A DNA stretch of 58,686 bases from Micromonospora inaquosa (GTDB lineage: Bacteria; Actinomycetota; Actinomycetes; Mycobacteriales; Micromonosporaceae). Shown here in pieces: positions 42,719-51,142 of the stretch. The notes beneath the pieces were generated by a model that searched no databases, had not been told where the DNA came from, and saw only the letters and a list, made by a program, of their open reading frames with translations. Numbering within the stretch: position 1 is the first letter of the stretch; each line of letters opens with the position of its first letter. The stretch is taken from contig NZ_QGSZ01000222.1 in the NCBI RefSeq assembly GCF_003857055.1, positions 1 through 58,686 on the forward strand, given 5' to 3'. The translations under genes were made by a program, and so were the position numbers.

Positions 42719-45700
42719 TCAGTCGTCGTTGGTGATCGTTCCAGTCGCGAGCGGGTCGGCCAGCCGCAGGCCGGGCACGCCCGCCACCAACAGCGTCAAC
42801 TTCTCGTCCGCCTCCCGTCTGCGGTCGCCGCGCACCGTCACCGGGAACGCCACGGACGTCTGCCCGGCGGTCAACACCTTGCAGCCGGCGTACAGGTCGA
42901 AATCCGAACCCGCCTGCGCCGTGAGGCCGACGGTGGCGGCGCAGAGCAGCACCGACTGGGACAGCGGCCGGGACACGGTGGCGCTGAAGGTGAGCTGCCG
43001 GGTGCCCTGGTCGCCCTCGGCCACCGCAGCGTCGGCCACCGTCAACGACGCACGGGACCGGAACCGGGCCACCTGCGGGTCGTGGTCACTGGAACCCCGC
43101 GACCCGTCACCGGCGAACTCCGCCGGCCAGTCGGCGTTGATGTGCGCGGCCCGCACCTGCACCAGGTCGCCGTGGAACGCGTCGTTGACGAACAGGTGGT
43201 CCAGCGTCTGCGCCTGCCCCTCGAAACTGTACGAGTAGGCCGACGCCGGCACGTCCGCGACGAGGTTGTCCCACAGGTTGTGCAGACCGGCCTCGTAGAG
43301 CGGGGCGAGCTGGTCTGACGGCGTGGGCTGGTCGCCGGTGGCGATGGGGTCGTCAGGACGGGGGAAGACGTTCAGGTCCCCGCCGTAGACCACCCGGGCG
43401 GTCTGGTCGGCTGCCTCGATCGCGGTGACGATCGCCGCACCGTAGCGCGCCTGCTCCCGCCGCTGCCCGATCCGACCGTCCGGGCCGGAGGAGTAGTGGT
43501 TGCTGAGCGCGTACAGGGTGAACCGCTCGGTCGAGCCGGGTGACGCGGCCACGCTGAACTTGCCCAGCTGCGGAGCACGGGTGAAGACGTTGTTCCCATC
43601 CCGACCGGTCGACGTGTCCACATCCGCTGGCAACACCGCGTTGAGGGCCTTCGGGTTCTGCACGTCGGCGTTGGCCGGCAAGCCCGGAGCCCGGTACTGA
43701 ACGGTCGGTGCCGAGCCCAGCAGCGGGTCGTTCGCCGTCGCGGCCGCCAGCGACACCCGGTCCGTGCGGTACAGGAAGGCGGCGGTGATACCGCGGGCGT
43801 CCGCGCCGGTCCGGTCATAAGCAGCGGTGTACGCGGGACCACCCGCCGCCGCCACCGTGAGCGCCAACTCCTGGATGCTGTCCGGAGCGCCATCGGCGTT
43901 GTTGGTGTCGCCGCAGCTCAACGCAGCCCCGGAGACCGTGCAGATGTCCTGGTCCTCAGCCTCCTGCACCAGGATCAGGTCCGGTGCGTGCAGATCCTTG
44001 ACGATCTGGTCGGCGAGGGCGGCTAACTGCTCGCGGTATTCCGCCTCGCTGGCCGGCACGTAGTCGAACGGCGGGCTGACCCCGGTGCAGCCGGCGTTAC
44101 CGGCGAAGTCACAGCCGTCGAACGGGTCGTCGCGGTAGTCGTACAGGTTCTCCACGTTGTAGGTGGCCACGGCCACCTCCTGCGACCGGTCGGCCGGCCT
44201 GGGCGGGTTGTTCTTCGACGGGTCGGCCCCGGCGGCGAACTCCGCCCGCTCGACCTGAACGCCGTACTTCTCGAACGAGTAGTAGACCCCGCCCACCGCG
44301 TCCGCCCGCAACGTGTCGAAGGTGTGTGCCGGCGGAAGCAGCGCGGCGCTGTCCCCGGCGGTGGCCTTCACGCCCATGCTGCCGAGCAGCGTCCGCTGAC
44401 CGTTGCCGTCGTCGAAACGGCGGGTCGGGTCGTTGTCCAACGGGTGCGAATCACGGAAGACCCGCCGCGAGTACGGGTCGGCCCGGTCCAGCAGCGGGTC
44501 GTCGCGGTCGACCACCCACAGCTCCGCGTCGGCGGTGGAGGAGAAGACGTCCCGGCCGCTCACCGCGCCGCTGCCCGCGCGAACCCGCATCCGGGAGCCC
44601 TCGTGCCGCTCCCAGAATCGCTGCGCGTCGGTCAGCGCGGCCGGCGGGACCGCGTCGGTCACCGCGACGGCGGTGTCCACGGCCAGCCCAACGCCGATCC
44701 GGCGCACCAGCGACGCACCGGAGAGCTGGGTGAAGTTGTAGTACTCCGACACCCGGGCCCGCAGCACGACCTCATCGCCGACCGTCGGCACGTAACCGCC
44801 GATCAGCGAGGTGAACGCGCCCATGAACACGAAGATCCCGTCGGAACTGGTCGGGTCGCCGTCGGTGTCACCAACGCGGCTCTGCAGGAAGAACCCGTGC
44901 TGATCCGCCCCGGCCGAGGTGCGGGCCACTGTCAACTGGGTGATCACGCCGCGTACGTCGTACAACGTGCTGCTCGTGCCGTTGCCGCTCGCCGGTGCGA
45001 GCGGTGACCGGTCGGTCGGACCGGACTCGGTGTCGGTGGTCGGGCCCTGAACCTCGCCGACGGTGAGCTCCCGGGTCACCTGCACGGCCAGCGCGCAGCT
45101 GGCGGTGCCGCCGCCCGCGTCGGTGGCGGTCAGGGTGACGGTGTACGCCCCGGCGGCGAGGTCGGCGCTCACGCCGACCGTGGCGCGGGCGGTGCCGCCC
45201 ACCCCGTCGGCCGGGGTGAACGCGGTACGGGTGATCGAGCCGGCGGTCGGGCTCGGGCTGATCGCGGTCACCGTCAGGTCGACGATCGTGTCGTCGGGGT
45301 CGGCGGCGGTCACCTCGCGGCTCGCGGCCGTGCCGGCGGCGGTGACCAGCGGCCCACCACAGGTCAGCGTGGCCGGCACGTCGACGGGGCCGCCCCCATC
45401 CACGGTGTGCGCGCCCAGCCCGTCAAACGTGTCGACGGGGAAGCCGGCCCACTGAGTGGCGGGGTCGAACGCGTCCGACGGGTCGGTGTCACCGGCGGCC
45501 ACGCTCGCCAGCCGGCGCAGGGTGTTGTCCGCGGTGCTGGTGACGCCGGCACCCCACTCGCTGCCCGGATCGACACCTACCTGCCCGATCGAGTCGAGCA
45601 CTGTGGTGCCCCGGCGCAGCACGATCGCGTCGTCACCGTTGAAGAGGCTCGCCCCGGTCGTCTGGTCGGCCTGGGCGAGGATGGCGGCCCCGGCCGAGGC

Positions 45701-45997
45701 GCTGGCGAACACGAACGCGTCGCCGGCCGCCACGCTGCCGGTCAGGGCGATCGTGGTCGCCGTGGTGGAGCCGTTGAAGTAGAGCTGCAACTGGTAGCCG
45801 CCGGCCGTCAGGTCCACGGCGGCACCGGTGCCGTTGAACAGCTCGATCGCCTTGTTGTTCGACGAACCCTCGACGTACTCCGAGATGAACAGGTCGGTGG
45901 GCGCGGCGCTGGCCGCGATGGGTGCGACGCCGAGCGCCGTGACTGTCACGGCGGCGGTGGCGGTCGCGAGCGCGGCGATTGAGCGGCGCGGGCGCAT
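42719..45997 (-). CDS. ExeM/NucH-family secreted endonuclease
   Basis: A 1092-residue extracellular nuclease. After a signal peptide ending ASAA (about 34), a lamin-tail domain starts LFISEYVEGSSNNKAIELFN. A beta-rich OB-like region follows (about 330-460). The endonuclease/exonuclease/phosphatase domain (about 590-960) has VATYNVENLYDY, ILVQEAEDQD, NHYSSGPDGRIG, VVYGGDLNVFPRPDDP and SDHDPQVA, the metal and catalytic residues of the DNase I fold. A Calx-beta-like domain ends the protein. It probably degrades extracellular DNA for nutrients, including phosphate. ATG 45997 has GGAGG just upstream. Confidence 0.92.
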   Translation of the reverse strand: MRPRRSIAALATATAAVTVTALGVAPIAASAAPTDLFISEYVEGSSNNKAIELFNGTGAAVDLTAGGYQLQLYFNGSTTATTIALTGSVAAGDAFVFASASAGAAILAQADQTTGASLFNGDDAIVLRRGTTVLDSIGQVGVDPGSEWGAGVTSTADNTLRRLASVAAGDTDPSDAFDPATQWAGFPVDTFDGLGAHTVDGGGPVDVPATLTCGGPLVTAAGTAASREVTAADPDDTIVDLTVTAISPSPTAGSITRTAFTPADGVGGTARATVGVSADLAAGAYTVTLTATDAGGGTASCALAVQVTRELTVGEVQGPTTDTESGPTDRSPLAPASGNGTSSTLYDVRGVITQLTVARTSAGADQHGFFLQSRVGDTDGDPTSSDGIFVFMGAFTSLIGGYVPTVGDEVVLRARVSEYYNFTQLSGASLVRRIGVGLAVDTAVAVTDAVPPAALTDAQRFWERHEGSRMRVRAGSGAVSGRDVFSSTADAELWVVDRDDPLLDRADPYSRRVFRDSHPLDNDPTRRFDDGNGQRTLLGSMGVKATAGDSAALLPPAHTFDTLRADAVGGVYYSFEKYGVQVERAEFAAGADPSKNNPPRPADRSQEVAVATYNVENLYDYRDDPFDGCDFAGNAGCTGVSPPFDYVPASEAEYREQLAALADQIVKDLHAPDLILVQEAEDQDICTVSGAALSCGDTNNADGAPDSIQELALTVAAAGGPAYTAAYDRTGADARGITAAFLYRTDRVSLAAATANDPLLGSAPTVQYRAPGLPANADVQNPKALNAVLPADVDTSTGRDGNNVFTRAPQLGKFSVAASPGSTERFTLYALSNHYSSGPDGRIGQRREQARYGAAIVTAIEAADQTARVVYGGDLNVFPRPDDPIATGDQPTPSDQLAPLYEAGLHNLWDNLVADVPASAYSYSFEGQAQTLDHLFVNDAFHGDLVQVRAAHINADWPAEFAGDGSRGSSDHDPQVARFRSRASLTVADAAVAEGDQGTRQLTFSATVSRPLSQSVLLCAATVGLTAQAGSDFDLYAGCKVLTAGQTSVAFPVTVRGDRRREADEKLTLLVAGVPGLRLADPLATGTITNDD

Positions 45998-46045
45998 AGG
46001 GCCTCCACGATGGGTGGATGGGGTCAACGCACGTTAAGGTGCGCC

Positions 46046-46076
46046 ACTGTCCACCGTCCATCCCCTAATGGACAGT
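46046..46076. terminator. Hairpin between GNAT and nuclease genes
   Basis: ACTGTCCA (46046-46053) pairs with TGGACAGT (46069-46076), 13 bases after the GNAT stop and about 50 bases upstream of the nuclease start. It can be a terminator for the GNAT gene or an operator for the nuclease. Confidence 0.4.
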
Positions 46077-46088
46077 TTCGTGAATTTC

Positions 46089-47105
46089 TCAGCGCGGCGG
46101 ATCGAGGCGATGCACCAGCTCAGCGACGTCGACGCTGTATTCGCACCAGTCCCGGTCGGGGCGGTAACCCAACTCCGCGTTGACCTTCAGCATCGCCTCG
46201 TTGGCCTGCGCGTTCCAGGTCTGCACCTCGATCAGCTCCGGCTCGGCGGAGCGTAGCTCCAGCAGCATCCGGGCCTTGATCGCCCGATCGATGCCGTAGC
46301 CCCGGTGATCCTGCGCCACGATCGTGTCGTACTGGTCGGCGCGGGTCGGGTGCTGCGCCGGCACCACCACCTCGGTCAGGCCGGCCACCTCACCGCTCTG
46401 CTCGTGCTGGGCGAGCACGATGTACGGCTTCATGCCCCGCCGGTGCAGCGTGTCGAGGCTGTCGCGCAGCCGCTCCGGGTCGTAGGAGCTGGGGCGCAAC
46501 TCACCGTCGTCGACGTCGCGCACCTCGGCCTTGGCCCGCGCGTACGCCTCGATCAGGTCGTCCGGCGGCCCGCCCGGGAAGAACTCCAGCTGGTAGCCCG
46601 AACCGATGCCGGTGGCCATCTCGGCCAGCTCGGCCCAGTCCACCGCGGTCAGGTCGAGCACGCTGCGTGTCTCCACGTACTCCCGGTTGAAACCGAGCGA
46701 CTCGTAGAACCCGATGGCCGGCGTGTCGCCGACAACCTCGACCCCGATCGACCGGAAGCCCTCCTGGTAGACCCGGCGGGCGGCACGCAACACCAGGTCA
46801 CGGCCGAGGCCGCTGCGCCGCGCGGACGGGTGCACCAGCACCTCGAGCACACCGATGTCACCCAGAAGGAGCACGTGCACCTGGCCGAGCACCGCACCGG
46901 TGTCGCCCGTGTCGCCCGGCTCAGCCTGGGCGATCCACGAGATCCGCCGCTCGCCGGGCATCACCTCGGCGAGGTATTCCCGCAGCGAAGTCTCCCGCCA
47001 GGGCGGGTCCTGCGGCAGATCAGCCGCCAGGACCGCGTTCAGCGTGGCCAACAGCGACGCGATCTCGGCGGACGACGCGGTCCTGGGGTCCCACTCGCGC
47101 ACCAT
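46089..47105 (-). CDS. Double-domain GNAT N-acetyltransferase
   Basis: A 338-residue protein with two tandem GNAT folds, as in mycothiol synthase MshD. The N-terminal copy has the acetyl-CoA loop RRSGLGRDLVLRAAR (about 102-116) and GFYESLGFNRE. The C-terminal copy has HRGYGIDRAIKARML and NEAMLKVNAELGYRP, with a weaker CoA loop (RGYGID). Only the first site looks fully equipped. I do not call it MshD, since the MshD hallmarks were not recognised. A TAGACG box lies four bases before ATG 47105 and seven before GTG 47102. Confidence 0.82.
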   Translation of the reverse strand: MVREWDPRTASSAEIASLLATLNAVLAADLPQDPPWRETSLREYLAEVMPGERRISWIAQAEPGDTGDTGAVLGQVHVLLLGDIGVLEVLVHPSARRSGLGRDLVLRAARRVYQEGFRSIGVEVVGDTPAIGFYESLGFNREYVETRSVLDLTAVDWAELAEMATGIGSGYQLEFFPGGPPDDLIEAYARAKAEVRDVDDGELRPSSYDPERLRDSLDTLHRRGMKPYIVLAQHEQSGEVAGLTEVVVPAQHPTRADQYDTIVAQDHRGYGIDRAIKARMLLELRSAEPELIEVQTWNAQANEAMLKVNAELGYRPDRDWCEYSVDVAELVHRLDPPR

Positions 47106-47177
47106 CACCCGTCTAGCTTGCCGGTAACAGAGGCTCGGGGGAAGTGTCCAGTTCTCCAAGGTATCGAGACGATCACT

Positions 47178-48569
47178 TCACGACCGACTAGCCCGTCCGT
47201 ACCGGTTCGCGGTGTCGTAGACGTCCTGGGCGTACCGCCGTACATCGTTGTAGGAGAGAATCGCGTTCCACCAGTCGCCCGGGATGCTCAGGTTTCGGCC
47301 GCCCTTGCAGAGGTAATTTCCCGCTGCCAGGGCGGCGTCGTCCAGATCGTGTGGGTCCTTGCTGCCGTCGTTGTCGGCGTCCGCGCCGATCTCCTGCCAG
47401 GTGGTCGGGATGAACTGCATCGGCCCGATGGCGCGGTCGAAGGTGCTGTCCTCGTCGAGCGCCCCACGGTCGGTGTCGATGATCCGCATCCGCCCGTCCT
47501 TCCCGTCCAGCGGCAGCCCGATGATGGGGGGCAGCGCCTTGCCGTCCTGCCCCAGCCGCGCACGGTTGGCCGAGCCGTGTCCCGATTCGACCTGACCGAT
47601 AGCGGCCAGCGTGGTCCAGCTCAGCGCACAGCTGCGGTTGGTCTGGGCGAGCACCAGCTCGGCGTAGCCGTACGCCTGCATGGCGATCGCGGGGACGCCG
47701 ACCTTGGCACCGACCTGCTCCGCCCATCCGGCCAGAGCGTCCGACGGTCGGCCACCGGTCACCGACCCGGTCGGCAGCCCGTTGCCGGGCACCCCGCTGC
47801 TGGGCAGTGGGACGGTGGGCAGGGGCTCGGTGGGCAGCGGGCCGGTGGGCAGGCCGGACGGTACCGCCGGCGGTGCGCCCACGGTCGGCGCGGCCGAGGC
47901 GTCGACAGCTACCGGACGCGGTGCGCGGATCGCGGCCGGTACGAGCAGCCCTCCCGCCGCGGCGGTCGTGGCCACCAGCGCCAGCAGGAAGACACCGGGC
48001 AGGGTCAGCCGACCACTCGGCCGGCGGGCCCAGGCCCGCGTGGCCCGGGCCGCGGAGGCTGCTGCCTGGCGCGGCGGTAGCCGTACCGCGTGCGCGAACT
48101 GCACCCGCCGCCGACGGGCCGGGTCGGACGCCGGCACGACCGGGATCTCGTCCACAGAGGTCTTCGCCAGGTCCGTCGCACCAGCCACAGCGACCGTCTT
48201 CGCGGTCTCGGCCTCGGGCGTCTCGGCCTCGGGCGTCTCGGCCTTCGCGGTCTCGGCCTTCGCGGTCTCGGTCTTGGGGGCCTCGGCTTCGGGGGCCTTG
48301 GCTGCGGTGGGCTTGGCCGCTGGCGGGGCCGGCACAGTGGCCGCTGGCGGGGCCGGCACAGTGGCCGGTGGCGGGGCCGGCGCGGTGGTCGGGGCCTTCG
48401 CGCCCTTCGGACGCCCGCTCAGCCAGGGACGGCGCGGGCGGGGCACCTTGGGTGCCGGATCGGGCGCGGCCCCCGAGCCTTCGAGCGGCCCGTCCAGCGG
48501 CGCGGCCGGTCGTAACGGTTGCACACGCGTGTCGTCCTCGCCGTCCACCACCTGTCGAGTATCACCCAT
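47178..48569 (-). CDS. Membrane-anchored lytic murein transglycosylase
   Basis: A 463-residue peptidoglycan-cleaving enzyme. The N-terminal cytoplasmic part (about 1-185) is disordered with two repeat blocks: PAPP(A)TV units and KAET/PEAET units. One TM helix follows (LPGVFLLALVATTAAAGGLLV), then a Pro-rich linker (PTGPLPTEPLPTVPLP). The catalytic domain (about 290-463) has the Glu in AAIGQVESGHG, DRAIGPMQFIPTTW and NAILSYNDVRRYAQDV, an SLT/MltB-type arrangement. It probably remodels the wall during growth or branching. ATG 48569 lies close to the divergent zinc-ribbon gene. Confidence 0.88.
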   Translation of the reverse strand: MGDTRQVVDGEDDTRVQPLRPAAPLDGPLEGSGAAPDPAPKVPRPRRPWLSGRPKGAKAPTTAPAPPPATVPAPPAATVPAPPAAKPTAAKAPEAEAPKTETAKAETAKAETPEAETPEAETAKTVAVAGATDLAKTSVDEIPVVPASDPARRRRVQFAHAVRLPPRQAAASAARATRAWARRPSGRLTLPGVFLLALVATTAAAGGLLVPAAIRAPRPVAVDASAAPTVGAPPAVPSGLPTGPLPTEPLPTVPLPSSGVPGNGLPTGSVTGGRPSDALAGWAEQVGAKVGVPAIAMQAYGYAELVLAQTNRSCALSWTTLAAIGQVESGHGSANRARLGQDGKALPPIIGLPLDGKDGRMRIIDTDRGALDEDSTFDRAIGPMQFIPTTWQEIGADADNDGSKDPHDLDDAALAAGNYLCKGGRNLSIPGDWWNAILSYNDVRRYAQDVYDTANRYGRASRS

Positions 48570-48593
48570 GCTCCGCCAATCGTCAGGTCCACG

Positions 48594-48599
48594 TACCCT
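48594..48599 (+). promoter_or_regulatory. -10 box of the zinc-ribbon gene
   Basis: TACCCT ends seven bases before ATG 48607; GGGAGG in the same interval could also serve as a ribosome site. Confidence 0.45.
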
Positions 48600-48606
48600 G
48601 GGAGGC

Positions 48607-48816
48607 ATGCCCCGGTACGAGTTCCGCTGCCGCGCCTGCGGCGACACCTTCGAGGTCAACCGCCCGATGGCGCAGGCCGGCGAGTCGGCCACCTGCCCGC
48701 AGGGTCACCTGGACACCGTGAAGCTGCTCTCCGCCGTCGCGGTCACCGGCCGTGGCGCAGCCGGTGCGCCGGCCCCCACCGGGGGCGGCTGCTGCGGAGG
48801 TGCGTGCGGCTGCTGA
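48607..48816 (+). CDS. FmdB-type zinc ribbon protein
   Basis: A 69-residue protein. The N-terminal FmdB ribbon has YEFRCRACGDTFEVNRPM with the first Cys pair and TCPQGHLDTVKLL, where a Cys-His pair replaces the second Cys pair. The C-terminus is a Gly/Cys run (GGGCCGGACGC) that could bind another metal. It may be a regulator or a metal carrier; no function is assigned. The larger open frame to its left is not coding. Confidence 0.85.
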   Translation: MPRYEFRCRACGDTFEVNRPMAQAGESATCPQGHLDTVKLLSAVAVTGRGAAGAPAPTGGGCCGGACGC

Positions 48817-48832
48817 CGGGCCCGGCCACCCG

Positions 48833-49810
48833 CTACGGCAGGTGCTGTTCCCGGCGCGCGGCCTGCACGCCGGCCTGAAAGCGGGTGCGCGCGCCGAGGG
48901 TCGCCATCAGCGCCGCGATGTGGCGTTGCGCGGTGCGGTAGCCGACGCCGAGTTGACGGGCGATCGCCTGGTCGGTGAGCCCGGAGAGTAGGAGCGCGAC
49001 GAGCCGCCCGTCCTCGACCATCGGGCGGTTGCTCGCCGGGGAGGCCGTGGCGGGTTGCAGCGGCAGGGCGGATCGCCACAGCCCTTCGAAGAGGTAACCC
49101 AGCGCGTCGAGGAGGGCACAGGGGCGCAGCAGTACGGCGTTCTCGCCCTCGTCGCCGGGTCGTACGAGCAGGCCATGGCGGCCGTCGGCGAGGTAGAGCT
49201 TGACCGGCAGGGTCGGCAGGACCCTGGCCTGCTGGCCGGCGGCGACGAGCTGTTCGAGCCCGTTCAGGGCACCGGGCTGCTCCAGGGACGACCGCTCGTA
49301 GATGGTGCGCGAGCGGACTCCACGTCGGAGCAGTTCGACGCTGGCGCTTGTCGTCGACGGATTCAGGTACGGCGGCTTGTCCAGGCAGCGGATCTCGACC
49401 CGCGCGGCGCGCTGCAGGAAGGTCAGCCGGTCCAGCACCGCGGCCCGCCCGCTGACCACCTCCAGTACGGTGGCCGGGTCGAACAGGCTGTCGTGTGCGC
49501 GGTGCACCGCCGCCAGGCGCTGCAGGTGCTCGCGGGCGACCTGCAACTGCCGCTCGTACTCGCGGATCGGCGCGTCGAGGGCCACCGCCGGGTCGACGGC
49601 GGTGTACGTCGGCGGGTCGTCGTCGCCGGCCAGCACCAGCCCTTTGGTGCGGAGCGCGGCGAGCACCCCGCGCAGTGGTTCGGGGCGGAGCCAGGAGCGG
49701 TCCAGGTCGGCGGCTGTCTTGCCGGGCTCGGCGACGACCAGTTCGTACGCCGAGGATTCGGCCCCGGTCAGGCCGGCGGCGGCGAGGTTGCCGTCGGGGT
49801 GCTCCGGCAT
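48833..49810 (-). CDS. TrmB/LuxR-type helix-turn-helix regulator (second of pair)
   Basis: A 325-residue regulator. The N-terminal winged helix resembles TrmB (LTGAESSAYELVVAEPGKTA), a middle domain (about 110-235) has VEIRCLDKPPYLNPST and RTIYERSSL, and the C-terminal LuxR helix-turn-helix has LLLSGLTDQAIARQLGVGYR then TAQRHIAALMATLGARTRFQ. It is a paralogue of the gene directly upstream. ATG 49810 is two bases after that stop; GTG 49816 would give a GTGA overlap. Either way the two are coupled. Confidence 0.82.
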   Translation of the reverse strand: MPEHPDGNLAAAGLTGAESSAYELVVAEPGKTAADLDRSWLRPEPLRGVLAALRTKGLVLAGDDDPPTYTAVDPAVALDAPIREYERQLQVAREHLQRLAAVHRAHDSLFDPATVLEVVSGRAAVLDRLTFLQRAARVEIRCLDKPPYLNPSTTSASVELLRRGVRSRTIYERSSLEQPGALNGLEQLVAAGQQARVLPTLPVKLYLADGRHGLLVRPGDEGENAVLLRPCALLDALGYLFEGLWRSALPLQPATASPASNRPMVEDGRLVALLLSGLTDQAIARQLGVGYRTAQRHIAALMATLGARTRFQAGVQAARREQHLP

Positions 49811-49812
49811 CG

Positions 49813-50850
49813 TCACGCCACGTCTGTGGAAGTGGTGATCCACCCACGCCGAATTGCCTGGTAACCGGCCTGGAAGCGACTCGCCGCGCCCAGCCGCCGC
49901 ATCATCGCGCTGATCCGGCGACGCACAGTGCGCTCGGTGCAGCCCTGCTGCGCGGCGATCGCCGCGTCGGTCAACCCGGCGGCGAGCAGCGGGAGCAGGT
50001 CGCTCTCGGCCGGCGACGGCGCGTCCCCGACTTTGACGAGCTGGGGATGGCCGTCGCGTACCTGTAGGGGCACCCCCTGGTCCCAGGAGACTTCGAACAG
50101 CGCACCGAGCACCTCGATCAGGGCCGGGTCTCGGATGAGCATGGCGGACTCGACGTTTTCGAGTTGGACGGGGATCAGGGCCAGGGGGTGGTCGCTGAGC
50201 ACCAGCTTGATCGGCACGCTGGAGACGCGAATCTCCTCGCCGACGGAGAGGCCCAGTGTGAAATCGGCGAGCCGGTCGGGGTCGTCGAGGCCCCGCCGGT
50301 CGTAGATCACCCGATAACGGATCCCCTGCCGGAGCAGCGCCGGCTCCACCGGGTCGACCAGGGGTGGCCCGTGAACATAGGGCGGGGCGTCGACGATCCG
50401 TACCTCCTGCACGGCGCTGAGCTGGACGTCGTTGAAGGCCTTCCTGATCGCCTCCTTGCCGCGCAGGATCTCGACGAGTTCGTCAGTGGCGCTCGGGCGT
50501 ACGGCGGGGTGGAAGACCGCCGACAGTCGGGCACGGCGGGCCTTGGCCCGGGACACTGCGGCTTCACCGCCGGTCGTCAGCACGTCGGTGACCGCGTCGG
50601 AGGCGACGGCCTGGAAGCGCGCGGGGGATCCGGGTAGCCGCCAGACGAGCCCCATCTCCTCGAGACGGCTGAGGAGCGGGCGGACCGGCTCCGACCACGG
50701 CTGGTCGACGGCGAGTTGGTCGAGCGCGTCGAGTGCCACGGCCGGGTGTGCGAGTAGCCACTCGTAGAGAGCCTGCTCAGAGGCCGAGATTCCCAAGATC
50801 CGCAGCACCGATTCATCGTGCGGCAACCCCGGGTTCTTGTCCAACCGCAT
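49813..50850 (-). CDS. TrmB/LuxR-type helix-turn-helix regulator (first of pair)
   Basis: A 345-residue regulator built like its downstream paralogue: a TrmB-like N-terminal helix-turn-helix (ILGISASEQALYEWLLAHPA), a middle sensing domain (VRIVDAPPYVHGPPLVDPVE, YRVIYDRRGLDDPDRLADF) and a LuxR-type C-terminus (LLAAGLTDAAIAAQQGCTER, RRRISAMMRRLGAASRFQAG). It diverges from the large subtilase gene, which it may control (inference). ATG 50850 and GTG 50853 are adjacent start choices; neither has a strong ribosome site. Confidence 0.82.
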   Translation of the reverse strand: MRLDKNPGLPHDESVLRILGISASEQALYEWLLAHPAVALDALDQLAVDQPWSEPVRPLLSRLEEMGLVWRLPGSPARFQAVASDAVTDVLTTGGEAAVSRAKARRARLSAVFHPAVRPSATDELVEILRGKEAIRKAFNDVQLSAVQEVRIVDAPPYVHGPPLVDPVEPALLRQGIRYRVIYDRRGLDDPDRLADFTLGLSVGEEIRVSSVPIKLVLSDHPLALIPVQLENVESAMLIRDPALIEVLGALFEVSWDQGVPLQVRDGHPQLVKVGDAPSPAESDLLPLLAAGLTDAAIAAQQGCTERTVRRRISAMMRRLGAASRFQAGYQAIRRGWITTSTDVA

Positions 50851-51031
50851 CACGCCGCTGGCGCGAACCGGACGTCACGGGTGGCTTCTGCCATCTCAGC
50901 GGTGGTGGCATCGTCGGCAAGCGCGCTCGCCAGCAAACCTGTGTCGGTGCCGGATGCGCCTGCGGACGTGGTCCATCGGCTCTGCCGGCGAGCGCGGTCG
51001 TCGGTCGATTCGCCGAAGGAGAGTGCGCAGC

Positions 51032-51142
51032 GTGACATCCAGAGCAGGATTCGCGAGCCCGGAACGGCACCTCGTCATGCCGCCCGAACCACATCGCTCG
51101 CGCGCCGACGCGTACGGCTTCGACCTGGCGGGTGGCCGGTGA
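51032..51142 (+). CDS. Possible 36-residue leader ORF coupled to the subtilase
   Basis: GTG 51032 has AAGGAG ten bases upstream and the frame ends at TGA 51140-51142, overlapping the GTG of the subtilase gene in a GTGA junction. The peptide (begins VTSRAGFASPERHLV, ends DAYGFDLAGGR) has no signal peptide or known motif. The ribosome site and the overlap are the only evidence; it may serve as a translational coupler. Confidence 0.35.
   Translation: MTSRAGFASPERHLVMPPEPHRSRADAYGFDLAGGR

Noticed and set aside
46089..47105. Naming the double GNAT protein mycothiol synthase (mshD)
   Set aside because: Two GNAT domains alone are not enough; the second CoA loop is weak and MshD-specific segments were not recognised.
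48200..48400. Short direct repeats in the transglycosylase gene, considered as a CRISPR-like array
   Set aside because: Repeats are contiguous, in frame and encode Ala/Glu/Pro/Thr linker units; there are no spacers.
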